DNA of 64,000 bases from Cherax quadricarinatus (GCF_038502225.1 NC_091325.1:34986503-35050502), one strand, 5' to 3'. Counted from the first letter of the stretch, positions 41,307 to 53,500 are shown. Notes: generated from the letters alone by a model not told the origin. A program made the numbers and translations.

Positions 41307-41512
41307 CCTGACAACATGAGTGCGTGGTCCCAGTGGTTTGGATCACTATCACTGGCAGGGTTTAGTGATTGCTGCCAGGAACAGAAGGACGTGAGATAGC
41401 CACCAATATCCCCTCCACTGGTGTTCGGACCATCATTTGTTGTTTGGATGTCCAGACGCACAATAACAATGTCAATAACATAGCCTTGCAGCTCTTCCTG
41501 ATGGTAGATACC
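41307..41512 (-). CDS. ADAMTS-like exon E (catalytic domain, central)
   Basis: The acceptor is CATCAGGTTCAG ending at 41513. The donor is GG|GTCAGG at 41306, a GT donor but a poor consensus. The 206-bp exon (phase 0 in, 2 nt over) reads GIYHQEELQGYVIDIVIVRL, DIQTTNDGPNTSGGDIGGYL, TSFCSWQQSLN and PASDSDPNHWDHALMLS. FC.WQ..LNP.SDSDPNHWDHA is one of the most conserved stretches of ADAMTS catalytic domains. It is separated from exon D by only 501 bp, the shortest intron, and from exon F by about 11.9 kb of retroelements. Confidence 0.94.
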
Positions 41513-42013
41513 CTGAACCTGATGTGGATGAGGAAGGAATAATGATATTTACTAAACAAAGCAGACAGACACAGATACAAGACACAAATAGTTTGCTTGT
41601 GACATCATAACATAAGGGGTTATACAAATGTCTTGTACCGGGAATATTATTATTGTATTCATAAGGAACCTATTTAATCTGTGTAGGGGACACATAGCGC
41701 CTAAGATGGGTACCTGACAATGAAAGGTAATCAGATTTGAACCAAAGAAAGGGAGGGTAGCTCTAGTTTATTAATCAAATTCGGTCATAAGAATCAAGGC
41801 ACCCTACTCTAAGGTTTTTCCTGGCAAAGAATAGGAGAAAACCCGAGTACCATGTATGTACTTGCCCGGGTATCTGGAGAGAGGAAGACTAGACATTATA
41901 TGTCTTTAGCATGAAATAGGGTCTGCTATAATTTTTAGAGCGGTGAAAGCTTACATGTTGTATTTTAAGTGCCTAACTTATACTAATATTTCATCTTGAT
42001 AAATTATACTTAC

Positions 42014-42192
42014 AGCATCGACGATTGTGAGAATGTAGTTTATCAGTGAAGATTTGTCAGAACTACCCACTCTCAGTGGGAAGCTTTGGTAGAGAGCTAC
42101 ATCTCCAAACACTGCCAGTTCCAAGGTCTTCCTAACCACCACTGTCACTGGAGAGGTCCCCACTTTGTGCTCTTGGATGTCACTGTGGATGA
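42014..42192 (-). CDS. ADAMTS-like exon D (start of catalytic domain)
   Basis: The acceptor is TATAGAAACCAG ending at 42193 and the donor GCT|GTAAGT at 42013. The 179-bp exon takes two bases to complete the codon left by exon C, then reads IHSDIQEHKVGTSPVTVVV, RKTLELAVFGDVALYQSF and KSSLINYILTIVDA. R-K-T-L-E-L-A-V-F-x-D opens the M12B catalytic fold (first strand and helix). LINYILTIVDAV is the following conserved helix. A different acceptor, CCACAG at 42184, would break the phase with exon C. The stretch before RKTLEL is unusually long compared with typical ADAMTS proteins, where the catalytic domain begins soon after the furin site. Confidence 0.9.
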
Positions 42193-42294
42193 CTGGTTTC
42201 TATACCAGGAAGGAATGTTACATCATCTGTTAATAATCGCCTAACAATTAATTATATAAAACACCGGCAATACTTTCCAACAAACAGTGAAGTA

Positions 42295-42570
42295 CTTCCA
42301 CTTTCATTCATTCTGTCTGGCTAGAAGAGTACCGATATCACAGTTCAAACGACCCTTCAAACCATAACATTCCACCCCATCTTCAACATGCAGTTACTGT
42401 ACCGCACATCTCCAGGACTCAAGTCCGGCTAACCGGTTTCTATGAATCCCTTCATAAATGTTGCCCTGCTCACACTCCAACAGCACACCAAATTACAAAA
42501 ACCAATTGTCTCTACTCATTTTGTCTAAAACGCTCGCAAAAACCTGTTGGATGTCCAGGTGGTTAGCACT
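42295..42570 (-). mobile_element. RTE 3' end fragment
   Basis: Read on the minus strand this corresponds to the end of the RTE ORF and its 3' UTR. Shared phrases with 38120-38370 include GACTTGAGTCCTGGAGATG and TTGGAGTGTGAGC, with about one change in seven bases. Intron C-D. Confidence 0.75.
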
Positions 42571-42944
42571 CAAAACTTCTCTCCTACAACTACTGTTACT
42601 CCTCCTTCTCTCCGTCTCTGATTTATACCTCTTTCTAATCATTTTTTTTTCTCCATCCATTCTACTTCCCTCTTTTCTTTCCGTAATTGATCATTTAATT
42701 TTACCTTCACTTTCTTTCTTACCTCCGAATCTCTTAAATCAGCTGACGTGATCATATATTACAATTCCCTCAAAAATTCGACTATCCTCATTTACCTTGG
42801 TTTTACATCCACTTCTGCTAACATTCAGCTTATTTTCATGCCTATTAATCGACATCTTTTTACATCACACCTGTACTTCACACAAGCACATTCAGACAAT
42901 TAAAGTATAAAATTTCCTAGTTTGCCTTTTAAGTAATTTACTCA

Positions 42945-43135
42945 GAAGAAGGGGTTACTAGCCCCTTTGTTCCCGGCCGTTTAATTGCTTTTTATGACTT
43001 TCATTTGACGGAAGAATAATTTTCACCCACTTTCCATTGAAGATGAAACGAAACATTGTAAGAACAAGAACAATTAAGAGATTAGAAGAAAACTCAGATG
43101 AATGTTTACACACATGTATATGTACATGTGCTGCA
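42945..43135 (-). mobile_element. RTE-related 3' UTR fragment
   Basis: Resembles 52780-52960: both carry CAGAAGAAG...TTAC(C/T)AGCCCC and, 60 bp on, GAAGAAT followed by CCACTTTCCAT(T/G)GA and a GT-rich end. Decayed relative of a repeat that flanks RTE tails. Confidence 0.55.
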
Positions 43136-43794
43136 GCAGATGTAGTATCAACTTAGTGTACATAAGTAGAGGCAGCAAGATGTACGTGTCATCTTACGTG
43201 TTTGTAAGACTGAGGAACACCAGCAGTGATCCGCCTCACCAACACCACTGAGAGAAACCTTGGAATGTCGATGCTGGGTGGATTTATTTTTCACAATGTC
43301 TGTTATTTATATAATAGAAACAATGAACTTTTTCTGTCCGTGATTTAAATAATAGATAGAATTAACTTCATCACTTTACCCTCACCTCAGCTTCCACTTA
43401 TACTTGACCTCACCAGACTTGTTCTCGAAATGACTCTGTGACCTCATGGTGCTCCTTTGCCTGATAGGGTCGTGTATTTACCTGGGAGAAACGTGATATT
43501 AAAAGGATCCTCTGCTTCCAGTGTCTTTATTCCCAATTGTCGGTTTATGTCCCATTATTTACCTTTAGAATGGCACTCAGGTTCCTCAATAAAAGTAGCC
43601 TTCAGGACCTTATACACAAAGTTTTCCAGACCCATCACAGACTATTCATTACCAACGTGGTGCACCAGGAAGAAAACATCTCCAGAGAGTTGCTGCACTG
43701 TACTCCCGGAGCTGGTAGGAATGACCTATGAAGAATGAATAAAGTTACTAAACCGTAGCATAGGTCACCAACAGGAAGCAGAGATTGTGCAGAA
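43136..43794. other. Intron sequence, no gene identified
   Basis: Short open frames on both strands in 43450-43740 show no family resemblance or convincing splice borders. Confidence 0.4.
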
Positions 43795-44140
43795 ATGGTC
43801 TGGAACGATATGAGGCACAAGTCTGAGCACGGAGTCATAATACTGTCGAAGGTGAGGTGGAAGATCTCGGAGACGTTATAGGGAACGGGATTCACTAGTG
43901 GAAATAAGAAGGAAGGTCCATCTGAAATCCAACCCTTCTCACTTATAGGCTTCTTCAGTCAAATACAGAGAGAATAATAGTAATAAATTAAAGATGATAT
44001 AATCAGATTCCAGATGGACCTGCCTTCTTACTCCCACTAGAGGATCACGTCCCTTTCAACGTCTTCGAGATCTTCCACCTCACTTTCAACAATATTTAAG
44101 ACTCTGTTCTCATGCTTCAGCTTCATATCGTTCCAAGCTG
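43795..44140. mobile_element. Foldback element with ~120-bp imperfect arms
   Basis: The arm 43800-43925 (TCTGGAACGATATGAGGCAC ... GGTGAGGTGGAAGATCTCGG ... AAGGTCCATCTG) is repeated inverted at 44000-44135 (CAGATGGACCTGCCTTC ... GAGATCTTCCACCTCAC ... ATATCGTTCCAAGC). Arms are about 80% alike with an ~80-bp AT-rich spacer. No ORF. Confidence 0.75.
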
Positions 44141-44189
44141 AGAGGCTGATTGTATCATCTTTAATTCATTTATACTGCTCCCTATGTTT

Positions 44190-44290
44190 CTAACTGAGGA
44201 AGTCTACAGTGTAAGCGAAACGTTTTATCAATAAAGATACCCAACTGTTGCACATGTGTCTTAATCGCCAACTTGTCTGTATTTTATGCC
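44190..44290 (+). repeat. Dispersed repeat with GAAACGTTT ... AATAAAGATACCCAA
   Basis: A segment CGAAACGTTTTATCAATAAA, then GATACCCAACTGTTGCACAT and GTGTCTTAA, shares its core with 59400-59460 and 53160-53250. These form one dispersed family whose members are often foldbacks. Confidence 0.7.
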
Positions 44291-44379
44291 ATATTTCTAT
44301 CTACGTGGAACAACTTAAAACCCTGAATGTGACTTCCAAAATGCGCGTCCCGGATTTTCATATTAAACCACGTCTAATG

Positions 44380-44700
44380 GATTCGGATTGAATGAGTTTA
44401 GATTTAGAAAGAAAGTATTTGTTTTGAAAGTGAGTAGACGATGAGTGGAACATTCTGCCTAGTAGGGTTATTGAAGCTAAAACTTTGTGTATCTTCAAAT
44501 TTACGTTAGAGGGGATGGATTTAAATTGGACTTGCATGTGAGTAATAGGATTATGAAGGCTTATTGCTTAGGTAGCACTGAAAATTGGCTGGGCAAATAT
44601 TTTTGCTTATGGGTTTGGGTTTGAGAAGGATTTGCCTAGTATGGGCCAGTAGACCTCCTGCAGTGTTCCTCCTCTCACATGGTCTTATGTTCTTATCACA
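44380..44700 (+). mobile_element. CR1 3' end, 5'-truncated
   Basis: Parallels 37600-37924: GAGTGGAACA(T/G)TCT(G/A)CCTAG, then TTATTGAGG-like, GGTAGCACTGAAAATTGG, GCCTAGTATGGGCCA and a TTCTTATG-type end. It contains only the last part of ORF2 with stops plus the 3' UTR. Confidence 0.82.
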
Positions 44701-44764
44701 TTACTGGAAAAACTTTCAACAATTAAATTTTTCTTATTACAAAATTTTTGAAAAGTAAAATTTA

Positions 44765-45900
44765 ATTTTCACTTGATGATCTCCTGCGCAGAAAAATTGA
44801 CGATTCACTTGATCTTCCTATTCCAGCCAGCGATTTCATCGACCTCGTTGAACTATGTGTCGGCTTTACGTGTTTCTCTTTCGAAAATCACCTCTTTCAA
44901 CAAACTTTTGGTCTATCCATAGGCTCGCCACTCAGTGCCGTCCTGGCGAACTTATATATGGAACATGGAAGCCGAGCGTTTCTCCACCGTTATTCCTTCG
45001 ACTGTCACCTGGCTCCGTTATGTTGACGACATTCTCCTCATAACTCCCAGGCGCTTCAACGTTCAAGCCCTCCAAGACAAGCTCAACCAGGTCGAACCCT
45101 CAATCCAGTTCACACTTGAAGAAGAAGTCGACAACATTCTTCCTTTCCTTGATGTTCTTCTCTGCAAAACTGACCATGAACTTCGTTTTAAAGTCTATCG
45201 AAAACCAAACAACCAAAACGATCTTCTCCACTTCTACTCTCACCACGACACCAAAACTAAATGTGGTGTAATTATAGGCTTCTTCCTGCGTGCACTCAGA
45301 ATCTGCAGCAATGAGTTCCTTGAGGAAGAATGCACTTTAATTGAGCAAGTATTTTCTAAACTCCACTATCCTCGTCACTTCATCAGAGACTGCAGACGAC
45401 GAGCATTACACATCTTCAACACACCCAGAGAAGACACTGCCGAGAAGAGATACATAGTCCTCCTCACCAACTCCATTGCCAAACATGTTTCCAACATCTT
45501 TTCCAATACATCATTCCAAGTATCTACCTCCACAACCACGACCATCAAAGACATCACCAGTAGTAGACAGGACAAGCTTCCAACCTCTGCAGGGGTATAC
45601 ATAATCCCTTGTAATGACTGAAACAAATTATACGTGGGCGAAACATCAAGAGACCTTCAAACACGTATTTCAGAACACCAATACGCAAGCAGGACTGACA
45701 ATACAAGGAATGTCTGTGTACAACATCGCAATTCACACAACCATTTAATTAACTACAGAAACTCAAGACTTATCGCCACAGAAGACAACACTCAATACCG
45801 AAGAATCCTGGAATAATCGCTTATCTCTATAACCAACAATTTCAACCAGAACAATGGCTTCTATAACATAGCTGAACCACTTGCCAAGAAACTTCTTCAT
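44765..45900 (+). mobile_element. Penelope-like element with RT and GIY-YIG domains, degenerate
   Basis: The frame opens near 44775 with DDLLRRKIDDSLDLPIPASD, ENHLFQQTFGLSIGSPLSAV and LANLYMEH. A 2-nt deletion near 44965 shifts it to EAERFSTVIP, TWLRYVDDILLITPRR, EVDNILPFLDVLLCK and FKVYRKPNN. Next come FFLRALRICSNEFLEEEC and LHYPRHFIRDCRRRALHIF. The GIY-YIG domain follows: GVYIIPCND, an in-frame TGA (45619-45621), then NKLYVGETSRDLQTRISEH. YVDD is intact. The N-terminal part of the RT is absent. It lies in intron C-D, antisense to the protease gene. It differs in sequence from the element at 24213 (GETS versus GQTG), so at least two lineages are present. Confidence 0.85.

Positions 45901-46496
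<596 letters not shown>

Positions 46497-46538
<42 letters not shown>
46497..46538. repeat. (TA)n microsatellite
   Basis: About 42 bp of TA between the RTE tail and the second MITE. Confidence 0.94.
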
Positions 46539-46542
<4 letters not shown>

Positions 46543-46928
46543 GTGCCGAATATGTAAAACTGGTCAATTAGCAAGAACTCATTTAAAATTAAATCCTTTC
46601 AAAAATTTTCTCTTATACGTTTGAAGATATATTTTTTTCATTAATGATAATGTAAAAAAAAATTATTTTGCACCAAAGGAATCTTAGAAAACTTACCTAA
46701 CCTTATTATAACAAGAACAATTTATTTTAGCCTAATCCAACTAAATACATTTTAGATTTGTTTACAGTAATTTAATACTAAACAAACACAGTGAAATATA
46801 TTTTTTTCGTTAGGTTCAGAATGATTTTGGCGAAATTATTGCATACACAAATTTTCACTTGTCCTATATGGCAAGATGAGAGTTGCTATTTAAGCCAAGA
46901 TCGCAAGTTCTGCCTATTCGGCACGACA
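46539..46928. mobile_element. MITE, 390 bp, TA target site (copy 2)
   Basis: Same termini TGTCGTGCCGAATA / TATTCGGCACGACA and the same interior order as copy 1 (29550-29937). It differs by scattered substitutions and small A-run changes. It is again in TA repeats, in the same orientation. Confidence 0.92.
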
Positions 46929-47033
46929 TATATATGTGGAAAATAAATTCCCAAAATTATACTGTATATATTTTTCTAATGTAAATATACATGATTAATG
47001 CATTACTGTTGTTCTAAATTGTATTTTGAATAG

Positions 47034-47335
47034 AACCAACAGTGTTCCCCCTGCGCCTGCGCGGATGTGCGGGGGGGGGGGTCAGAACCAACAGTGTTCC
47101 CCCTGCGCCTGCGCGGATGTGCGGGGGGGGGTCAGAACCAACAGTGTTCCCCCTGCGCCTGCGCGGATGTGCGGGGGGGGGGTCAGAACCAACAGTGTTC
47201 CCCCTGCGCCTGCGCGGATGTGCGGGGGGGGGGTCAGAACCAACAGTGTTCCCCCTGCGCCTGCGCGGATGTGCGGGGGGGGGTCAGAACCAACAGTGTT
47301 CCCCCTGCGCCTGCGCGGATGTGCGAGGGGGGGGG
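47034..47335. repeat. GC-rich ~51-bp minisatellite, 6 units
   Basis: Six near-identical units containing AACCAACAGTGTTCCCCCTG, GCGCCTGCGCGGATGTGC and a run of 8-10 G. Unit length changes only through the G run. All frames are open within units. Strong contrast to the surrounding AT-rich intron. Confidence 0.94.
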
Positions 47336-48400
47336 GAGGGAGGTCGAGTCAGGGCAGAGAGAGGCTGGAGTGTTTTGAATGTGGTGAGGAGGCTGTGAAA
47401 ACATGGGACCAGCAAATTGGCGTTCACGGCGGCCTAAGGATTAATATAGGCCTCACTTCATAATAGGAAGTGTCGTAACTGTTCCTGGTGAAGAGTGAGG
47501 GAACGTGATTTACGGGACCACCGTAAAAGGGTGGTAAAATTAGTGAATAATGGTTCGACCGGGGGTGACTGGTGTGCGGCCATGGTGTGTGTCCAGGGGA
47601 AATACCCGTGAGTTAATCCTCACTCATCGGTCTCAGATCTTAATGGAGTGACCTCTAATGTGTATAATAATTATGAGACATTAAATCGTCTTGTGAATGG
47701 TAATGTAATCAGTGATAATAACATTAAGTTAAGGAATCGTTGAAGCGATATGAGCTGCCGTTCTCAGAGTGAGCATCTGTTTATCTCGTGTTCCTGTCTC
47801 GAGGATAGTGAAGGTCTTATGGAGTTACGACTTCTAAACCGGGATAAACCAACGAATACCTCGTCCTGTTGGAATAAGAACTGTGTCGGTGTAGCAGGAC
47901 ATCGAAATGAGATGGTGAATGTAGGAAATAGGAGTATCAATCGCCCACAGTTAAGTAACCCTTCTAGTTATAGCAGACTGATACTGGCCAGTTAGGTATG
48001 TTGTAATTGGATGGGTTATGGGTGATCCAGCTACATCAAGTGACCAGAGAATATCTGTTAAGTGGTGAGATTATGTACAAGTGTTTTTCCTTGATGTATA
48101 TATCCAAGTGTAGCCTACCCCCTCCCCCTTCACTCAGTTAAACTAATGTAAGCTATACAGTCCACAATTAATTAGTAGCGCCGTACTTGTGGGTGCTATC
48201 CAATTTATACTGGTCCCGGATAGATATGGATAAGATTGTGAGGTCGAAGGAACCACCTGCCGTGACCAGGGGTGGTTAAGTTTTCTCACATGTCTACACG
48301 GGGTGACTACGGTAAACAATATGGTTGTCTCCCAATGAGATTACTTGTGTATGCATGTAATGTTGAGGTACATACAGGTAACACCCTACAAAACATTTAC

Positions 48401-48404
<4 letters not shown>
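47336..48404. other. Moderate-GC sequence without a recognised gene
   Basis: About 1 kb with short ORFs on both strands and no domain similarity. It ends at a (TA)n array followed by a Penelope-type terminal hairpin, so it may be the 5' non-coding part of an element. Confidence 0.35.

Positions 48405-48462
<58 letters not shown>
48405..48462. repeat. (TA)n microsatellite
   Basis: About 58 bp of TA. Confidence 0.94.
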
Positions 48463-48466
<4 letters not shown>

Positions 48467-48615
48467 AAACAACCACTCTGAAAGAATAGAGAAATTCCAA
48501 GCGCTTTCGTGACTACTCACATTATCAAGGAACTATGAAAGCGCTTGGAATTTCTCTATTCTTTCAGAGTGGTTGTTTTGCATATTCTCAAATCACCTGT
48601 TTACTGTGATCTTAT

Positions 48616-48618
<3 letters not shown>
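48463..48618. mobile_element. Inverted terminal segment of a Penelope-like element
   Basis: A ~45-bp arm GCAAAACAACCACTCTGAAA ... CAAGCGCTTT and its exact complement AAAGCGCTTGGAATTTCTCT ... GGTTGTTTTGC flank a ~30-bp loop. The right arm continues TCACCTGTTTACTGTGATCT into (TA)n. The same right-hand sequence ends the element at 24213-25176, which identifies this as the terminus of that family. Inverted terminal copies are a known habit of Penelope-like elements. Confidence 0.8.

Positions 48619-48660
<42 letters not shown>
48619..48660. repeat. (TA)n microsatellite
   Basis: About 42 bp of TA after the Penelope-type terminus. Confidence 0.94.
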
Positions 48661-48665
<5 letters not shown>

Positions 48666-49346
48666 GCACCTCGCATCCTGCTCTGCGGTTTTGGCACAAT
48701 ATCGACTAATCAAGAACACCTACCATTATTATTATCAACAGGCTGGTGTGTCAATATCTGCTGCTCGTGTTGGAAAGGGCCAGAAGATTCTGCATTTCGT
48801 CTCTTCCTTCAGAATCAAGAAAAGTGTTGTGTATGTGAATTCAGTGAGGGAACATAACGGTCACCTATGGGTAGGTGAGGTCGGTGAGGGGAGGCCTCAT
48901 GGAGGAGGAGGAGGCGGAGGTTGAGGGGTAAAACGGTCCCCCCTTCCCCAAATAGGCGCGTATACACCGTGTGCTCGTGTTACAACAATAGAATGTTTGT
49001 TCACCGTGTGTATAGTGTATATAGTGTGTAGTGCGTAGTATGAGCATGGTATGCGCATAGCATGTGTAGTGTATAGCGGCGTGTCGTTTATAGTGGAGGC
49101 TGTGCACAGAGCATAGTGGTGTATAGTAACAGGTGCTCAGAGCATTGTGGTGTATAGTGACTTGTCCTGGGAAGGAGTGAGTGCCCTACTCCGCCTCATC
49201 ACACATCTTCCACTCCTCCCTTTCCTCCACCGCCCACCACAAGGACGGGAGACCCCTCTCCTCCCCCAACCACCACCATGAACTACATGCCATATGTGCC
49301 ATGCGCCATTTTCCCTTCAGCCTGGGCTTACCACACAGTTTGAGGT
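48661..49346 (+). other. Possible 5' UTR of LINE copy C
   Basis: Sequence between a (TA)n array and the first Met of LINE copy C. 49000-49150 has loosely repeated GTGTATAGTG phrases, and 49190-49290 is C-rich like the region before the Met of copy A. No separate gene seen. Confidence 0.4.
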
Positions 49347-52300
49347 ATGGCAGATGATGAAGCCAGCCAGCCACAAAGCCAGGGAAACAGTGCACCCAAC
49401 AATGAAAGAAGAGGCACATGTCAGGTGTGCGGAGAGTTTCGAGCACGCAACAGGGATGGTCGCATTCGTGCACACAATGGGTGTGCGGGATCACATATGC
49501 CCCCAGCAGAGAGCAGCCCACAGCCTCCACAGGCAGATGACAATTCCAATGGCAACCTCCTCACTTGCGATAACCTTCTGTTGGCATTCAAATCCACTGC
49601 TAAGAGTACCCTATCCCACATCCCTAGAGCGGCTCGCCCATATGCAGCAGGGAAATTCACAGACCTTCTTAAGCAGGTGAATGGAGGTTCCACCAACTTA
49701 GAAGCCCGAGGCACCATCCAAGCATGGCGCAACCTGCTCCTGTTCGGCAATGTCTGTCTTGCAGTTCCTGAGAGATGAGGCAAACTGCTAACCACGTCAG
49801 TTATCAAGGCAGTGCGCAACTACCCAAGAACGGATAATTGTGTCCCTCTGCCCCATCATCGCAGGAATCACAAAGGTAGACCCAAGAAAAGTCCCACTGA
49901 AAAAGAGAAAATTTGCGCACAGGTTAGCAAAAAATTGAAGAAGGTAACGCAGTGGGAGCAATCCGAATAATTACAAGTGACGACACTGTAGCTCCCAAAG
50001 ATGAGACCACAGCCCAAGCACTAAGAGACAAGCATCCAACCAGGGACACCATAGCCATCAACAACAACCCTGAGGAAGACCCCATCACTGAACAATTAAT
50101 TTTGCCTGAATCGGAAGTCTATAAGGTGACTGTGTCATTTCCTGCAGGATCTGCAGGAGGTTACACTGGAATTCGACCTCAGCACCTCAAGGAGATGGTG
50201 AAACCAGTACTTGGTGCATCTGCATCACTTTTTCTCACCGAGTTAACAACTTTCGTCAACAACTGCCTGGCTGGGCGAATCCCAGAAGAAATTAAACCTT
50301 TTTCTTTTTTTGGAGCCTCACTGTGTGTGTTGAAGAAGAAGGATGGGGGAATCAGACCCATTGCGGTTGGAAACACTCTTCGCCGTCTCGTTGCCAAAGC
50401 AGCAGTAAGAAACATTCGCCTAGAAGCTGCCAGTTTACTCCAGCCACACCAACTGGGCTTTGGGGTCCCTCAAGGCAGTGAAGCTGCAGCTCATGCGGCA
50501 AGGGCCTACATCAGGGACCTACCAGAAGACAAGGCCGTAGTCAAACTTGTTTTTAGAAATGCCTTTAATATGGTAAAGAGAGATGCTGTCTTGCCAGTTG
50601 TTCGGGATCGCTTCCCCAGTCTTTTTTCCTGCATTTCAGCCGGCTACAGCAAACCCTCAATTCTTTTGTTTGGAGAACATAAAATTCTCTCATCAGAAGG
50701 TGTTCAGCAGGGTGACCCACTAGCTCCACTTCTCTTCTGCTTGGCAGTAAGAGAACTAACTTACAGCCTACGCAGCGAGCTCAACATCTGGTACCTGGAT
50801 GATGGCACTCTGGCAGGTACTGAAGAGTCCCTCGGAGGTGAAAACACAGGGAGAAGACTTGGGACTCATCCTCAATCCCTCCAAGCATGAAATCATCACA
50901 GAGAACCAGGAAATAATCAATGCTGTGCGAAGAATTCTCCCAGAAGTCTCTACTACCACTCCGTCCAACAGTACCCTCTTGGGAGCACCGCTGGGTCACC
51001 AGGCCATCGACACAGTCCTCAAGGACAAATTGAATGACCTGATGAGAATGGAGGAGAGAATAAGCAATCTTGATGTCCATGATGCTCTGTATCGCCTCAC
51101 AAGGTGCCTTACTATTCCAAGACTCACTTACTTCCTGAGATGTGCACCCTATTTTGACAACCCAACACTCGACGTATGACGCACACCTGAGGTCAACCCT
51201 TAAGAAGGCACTGAACCTGTCACTAGAGGATCAGCAATGGGATCAGGCAACCCTCCCAGTGTGACCGGGAGGTATAGGGGTGCGCAAAGCAACGCATGTT
51301 GCTTTACCTGCTTTTCTGTCTTCTTGTTTGGCTTCCAGTGCATTAGTCAAGAAGATTGTTCCCGAATGCTTGAGAGACGTGGTAGGAGCTCAAGACCCCA
51401 GGTTTACTGAAGCAGCGATTCGGTGGGACACCCTTACAGATTCCTCCAGTAGACCAGCTCCTCCCACAGAACACAAACAGTCCCACTGGGACAAACCGAT
51501 CATGGAAAAAGTCGCCAACACAATGCTCTCCAACGCCTCAGGAAAGGACAAAGCTCGTCTCCTGGCAGTGAAGGCACCACACTCAGGAGATTTCCTGTTA
51601 GCTGTTCCCAATTCCTCCCTGGGCACCCGTCTCGACCCACAGGCCATTCGGATTGGTGTTGCTCTTCGCCTAGCCACCCCCATTCTCACCGAACATAGGT
51701 GTATTTACAGCAGAGCGACAGCTGATCAATTCGGACTTCATGGTCTCGTGTGTCACACAGCAGAAGGTAAGTATGCCAGGCATAAGGAGGTCAATGACAT
51801 CATAAAAAGAAGCCTCGCCACAGCCCGTTGCCCAGCTCAACTGGAATCCCAAGTGCAGAGGTCTGACGGAAGTTAAAAGCGTCCTGATGGAGCCACTATG
51901 CTACCTTGGAAGGATGGAAAGCAGATTGGCTGGGGCTACACATGTGCCGCCACACTGGCAGACACCTACTTGCCATACTCCATAGTGGAAGGGGGTGGAG
52001 CTGCCAGCCACAGGGAGACTCAGAAGATCCGCAAATATGAAGACCTTCCCCCTTGCTATAACTTCATCCCAATAGGGCCAGACACCCTTGGAGCATGGGG
52101 CAAGTGTTCACTAAAGTTCCTAATAGAGCTGGGTGAAAAGCTAATCATAGAAACCAAGGACCACAGGGCGACCAGCTTCCTCTTTCAGAGACTCAGTGTT
52201 GCGATCCAGAGAGGAAATGCCTGCAGCATTCTGGGCACGCGGCCCACCGCCGGGGAGCTGGACGAAGTATTCGAGATGTAGCTCTGATTTACCTATGTTG

Positions 52301-52499
52301 TTTTACTTTCTATCGTATTTTTGTGAATGTTTTATCAATGTATTTTGTCTTTAAATAAAATATATATAAAATATAGGGGGTGGTAGGAGAAAATTCTCAA
52401 ACAGCTTCAGGGAGAACCTTGAGTTTTCCCTGAAGCAAGTTTATTCTTTTCTCTGAGGATGAGGGTCCCTATAACAGTTCTAGAGGTGGTACCTCCCTA
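49347..52499 (+). mobile_element. LINE copy C with PD-(D/E)XK-like C-terminus, broken
   Basis: Starts MADDEASQPQSQGNSAPN at 49347. A zinc-knuckle-like CQVCGEF ... RIRAHNGC (C-x2-C-x14-H-x2-C) follows, then a conserved FKSTAKSTLSHIPRAARPYA and WRNLLLFGNVCLAV. The RT holds GSAGGYTGIRPQHLKEM, KKKDGGIRPIAVGNTLRRLV, QLGFGVPQGSEAA, motif A KLVFRNAFNMV, GVQQGDPLAPLLFC and motif C WYLDDGTL. The C-terminus has KRPDGATMLPWKDGK, GWGYTCAATLAD, DTLGAWG and FQRLSVAIQRGNA, ending at 52281. Breaks: TGA 49776-49778, slips near 49938, 50820 and 51180-51280, and TAA near 51876. Motif A has Val in place of the first catalytic Asp. The 3' UTR ends at CCTCCCTA next to (TA)n. Same family as copies A and B. Confidence 0.88.
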
Positions 52500-52690
<191 letters not shown>

Positions 52691-52960
52691 TCTTTCTTTT
52701 TCTTTCAACACACCGGCCGTATCCCACCGAGGCAGGGTGGCCCAAAAGGAAAAACGAAAGTTTCTCCTTTTACATTTAGTAATATATACAGCAGAAGAAG
52801 TTACCAGCCCCTTGCTTCCGGCATTTTAGTCGCCTCTTACAACACGCATGGCTTACGGAGGAAGAATTCTGTTCCACTTTCCCATGGAGATAAGAAGAAA
52901 TAAACAAGAATAAGAACTAGAAAGAAAATAGAAAACCCAGAGGGGTGTGTATATATATGC
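52691..52960 (-). mobile_element. RTE-type 3' UTR fragment
   Basis: On the minus strand it ends GCCACCCTGCCTCGGTGGGA and TACGGCCGGTGTGTTG, the same kind of terminus as the RTE tail at 46440-46496, followed by (TA)n. The upstream part (52780-52960) matches 42945-43135. Confidence 0.75.
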
Positions 52961-53159
52961 TTGGTTGATGTATCTTATATGAATGATACATTAATAGCTT
53001 AATCTGTGTTGACGCGAGTGTGATAATATCCATACATAGTGAAACAACTTAAAATCGTTGGATTCCGAGTGATAACTGGAAGATTCTTGTTCTGTCTTGC
53101 TTCACACTTTCAAGGTCAGTATACTGTGATTAAAATGGTATAAAATACCGACAGGTTGG

Positions 53160-53282
53160 TATGATACATGTGCAACGCTTTGGTATCTTTATTCTGAATA
53201 AAGATACATAACTGTTACGATAGGGATGCCCGGGTGTTGCGCATGTGTCTTAATTTCATCTTGTCGGTATTATATACCATTC
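53160..53282. repeat. Short foldback of the AATAAAGATAC family
   Basis: ACATGTGCAACGCTTTGGTA with TCTTTATTC is followed at once by GAATAAAGATAC and, 30 bp on, GTTGCGCATGTGTCTTAA, so the halves are inverted copies. Related to 44190-44290 and 59288-59460. Confidence 0.7.
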
Positions 53283-53285
53283 TTG

Positions 53286-53286
<1 letters not shown>

Positions 53287-53337
<51 letters not shown>

Positions 53338-53500
53338 TCTTCCTGCCTATATATAGCCGTCCTGCTCCACTTCTAGTTAGTGTGACTTTGTCAATGGTCC
53401 AAGTCGGACCGAAACGTCGTCGTAAGCTTCTCTCTTTTATGTGCGGGTTATTTGTGTATCGTTCCAGTCACGGTATTGTGCCTTTTTTGTTATTTATACA
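53287..53500 (+). repeat. (CTA)n and dispersed decapod-type repeat, fullest copy
   Basis: About 45 bp of CTA repeats lead into CCTATATATAGCCGTCCTGC, GGACCGAAACGTCGTCGTAA, TATGTGCGGGTTATTTGTGT and CACGGTATTGTGCC. The same order occurs partly at 22262-22378, 54805-54885 and 55078-55150. No coding capacity; class unassigned. Confidence 0.75.

Noticed and set aside
42014..42184. Alternative exon D acceptor CCACAG at 42184
   Set aside because: It would put exon D out of phase with exon C and create an early stop; the acceptor at 42193 fits.
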